From Alphaproteobacteria bacterium (GTDB taxonomy: Bacteria > Pseudomonadota > Alphaproteobacteria > Micavibrionales > Micavibrionaceae): DNA of 64,000 nucleotides. A model generated the notes under the pieces. It saw only the letters and a list, made by a program, of their open reading frames with translations, was not told the origin of the DNA and did no database searches. Where the stretch lies: contig JABSQP010000007.1 in the NCBI GenBank assembly GCA_013215815.1, positions 33,042 to 97,041 of the forward strand. Reading direction: 5' to 3'. The stretch's first letter is position 1; each line of letters opens with the position of its first letter. Position numbers and translations under genes: made by a program. Of this stretch, positions 62,503 through 64,000 are shown one piece after another.

Positions 62503-63775
62503 CAAAAAATTAGAAGCACGGCGCTATGTTAAAAGTTCTAGCTTTATCATGGCTCTTCTTTTTACAGTCCTATGTGGCCTAGCAGCTCTCAGTTTTGGTT
62601 ACTTCATCAACTACTTCACCAAAGGACATTTTGTACATAGCACTGAAGCAGTATTAGACACAGAAGTTAGATACATTGAAGCAGTAGGTATAGAAAACAT
62701 TAAGAACACTGGGCAGCTATATCTTTTTTTGAAGGAAGATGGCCGCTTACCAGAAAGTATTCCATCCGATGTATCGCGGCTTGCAGAAGGTATACTCGTT
62801 TTTGATTACTCAAGAAATGGTAAGCGTTATGCTGCAAAGATACATACCCTTAAAGACAACAGAAAACTGCTCATTGGAACTGATATAACGACTATCTCTA
62901 AAGATTTTAAATTTATGCAATGGGTAGGCTTCACCAGTATATTTTTTGTTATGGCCGTCGTATTTGTTAGCTATTTAATTAGTATATTTGTCGTAAGCGG
63001 CACAAACAAAATTGCAGATACTGCGCGCGAAATAATTGATACGGGTGATTTATCCAGGCGTGTTGATGTAGGGCACCAATGGGATGATTTAAGCAATATG
63101 GCGAGTGTTCTCAACCTTCTTTTAGATCGCGTTGAGCAGCTTATGCAAGGGGTTAGGCAGGTTTCCGATAATATCGCGCATGATTTACGGACACCCTTAA
63201 CGCGAATGAGGAGTAATATTGAAAAAATAGAAAACAACAACAACAGAAATGAACTACTTAATGAAGCAGATCAACTATTGAGTACGTTTAATGCACTATT
63301 GCGTATATCACGGATTGAAACTGAGAAGCGACGTAGTCAATTCTGTGATATCGATTTAAAAAAACTCATAGAGGATGTAGTTTCGTTTTACGAACCTTTA
63401 GCAGATGAAAAATCAATTTCACTAACGACCTCTCTTACAAGTCAAAACACATATGGTGATCGTGATTTATTATTCCAGGCATATGCTAATATTTTAGACA
63501 ATGCCATAAAGTTCACACCTGAGGATGGGCAAATCATAATTCATATAACGAATGCTAACACAAAGACCTCTATCACTATCTCAGACAATGGTTCAGGCAT
63601 TCAAGATGAAGAAATTCATAAAATTTTTAATCGTTTCTATCGCGGAGAGAAAAACAGAAGCTCTTCTGGCACAGGTCTAGGCTTAAGCTTGGTAAATGCT
63701 GTTATCAAGCTACACAATGGCGATATTTCAGTAGAAAACAACGATCCTGGCCTTAAGATTATTACGACTTTGTAA
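62474..63775 (+). CDS. Sensor histidine kinase with HAMP domain
   Basis: A 433-residue inner-membrane kinase. Two membrane helices (about 24-48 and 155-180) flank a periplasmic domain of about 110 residues, then HAMP, a DHp domain with VSDNIAHDLRTPLTRMR (phospho-His about 239) and an ATPase domain with NILDNAIKFTPEDG, DNGSGI and GTGLGLSLV. The start is GTG at 62474, 29 bases inside the regulator gene, with AAGGA about 7 bases upstream; GTG at 62477 or TTG at 62492 are less likely. Its partner is the response regulator just upstream. Confidence 0.94.
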   Translation: MVPDTLLRTNKKLEARRYVKSSSFIMALLFTVLCGLAALSFGYFINYFTKGHFVHSTEAVLDTEVRYIEAVGIENIKNTGQLYLFLKEDGRLPESIPSDVSRLAEGILVFDYSRNGKRYAAKIHTLKDNRKLLIGTDITTISKDFKFMQWVGFTSIFFVMAVVFVSYLISIFVVSGTNKIADTAREIIDTGDLSRRVDVGHQWDDLSNMASVLNLLLDRVEQLMQGVRQVSDNIAHDLRTPLTRMRSNIEKIENNNNRNELLNEADQLLSTFNALLRISRIETEKRRSQFCDIDLKKLIEDVVSFYEPLADEKSISLTTSLTSQNTYGDRDLLFQAYANILDNAIKFTPEDGQIIIHITNANTKTSITISDNGSGIQDEEIHKIFNRFYRGEKNRSSSGTGLGLSLVNAVIKLHNGDISVENNDPGLKIITTL

Positions 63776-63821
63776 TGTTTTCGACATAGACGTGTAAGAT
63801 CGCTCAAGCCATAATAAATTC

Positions 63822-64000
63822 ATGAAAATAGCAATAATTGGCGCTGGAATTTCTGGTTTAGGGGCAGCATACCTTCTTAACGCGCACCATGATATTACCG
63901 TATATGAGAAGAATGCTTATATTGGAGGTCACAGCCGTACAATAGAAGTTCCGACTGGCGGCTTAGCCAGCGGTGAGCTCATTGGCTGCTTTGGTCTCAC
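63822..64000 (+). CDS. FAD/NAD(P)-binding oxidoreductase, start only
   Basis: The first 59 codons of a gene that runs off the right edge. MKIAIIGAGISGLGAAYLL is a dinucleotide-binding fold, and VYEKNAYIGGHSRT is typical of the amine-oxidase-like FAD family that often accompanies cyclopropane-fatty-acid synthase genes. The codons after about 44 do not read like the conserved DTGFIVFN region expected there. Confidence 0.75.
   Translation, partial: MKIAIIGAGISGLGAAYLLNAHHDITVYEKNAYIGGHSRTIEVPTGGLASGELIGCFGL

Overview
The window looks like a chromosome segment of a Gram-negative, flagellated alphaproteobacterium with fairly low GC. Pointers are the block pal-cpoB-tilS-(small exported protein)-ftsH-glmM next to hisZ-purA, an lpoA/rsmI/yraN/dolP envelope block, an oxyR/ahpC/ahpD set, and a flagellin behind a textbook sigma-54 promoter. 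A Micavibrio- or Rhodospirillales-like host is possible, but genus cannot be told from this sequence. I see no rRNA, tRNA, CRISPR array, insertion sequence or prophage.

Layout. 1-16 kb: mostly minus-strand housekeeping genes: a pseudokinase-like protein cut by the left edge, purA, hisZ, glmM, ftsH, an exported protein, tilS, cpoB, pal, a SirB1-type protein, dolP, yraN and rsmI, then lpoA divergent and an ATP-grasp ligase. 16-25.6 kb: TetR regulator, glyoxalase, MscS channel, peroxide defence (ahpD, ahpC, oxyR), a first RTX protein, trhO, and an EF-hand/ECF sigma/membrane-anchor operon. 25.7-43 kb: a giant subtilisin/P-domain/RTX protease, a dicarboxylate symporter, a WecA-like transferase, an orphan Flp pilin, mnmC, an M3 peptidase, a GDP-fucose operon (sterol-desaturase-like, gmd, small membrane protein, fcl), a putative sRNA, a CtlX-like hydrolase and an MFS transporter.

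43-58 kb is the most unusual part, a surface/adhesion region. It holds an RTX protein with a C-type-lectin-like domain inside its repeats, a flagellin with a LamG-like lectin domain inserted where the variable domain normally sits, an AMIN-domain lipoprotein, a SET-domain protein of the SETD/LSMT type, three tandem copies of a tiny membrane protein, and a complete non-classical chaperone-usher set (two DUF4402-type pilins, PapD-like chaperone, usher-like barrel). A TPR-sulfotransferase lies divergent to it. The tandem mini-genes directly follow the usher gene on the same strand and are the best candidate for something undescribed.

58-64 kb: a RhlE-type helicase, an HxlR regulator with a perfect operator palindrome facing a nitroreductase-SDR operon, a two-component system, and an FAD protein cut by the right edge. 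Both genes of the HxlR target operon look damaged: the nitroreductase has one in-frame stop, and the SDR is out of frame with its start codon at a poly-A run.

All family assignments come from reading motifs in the translated sequence. No database search was run.
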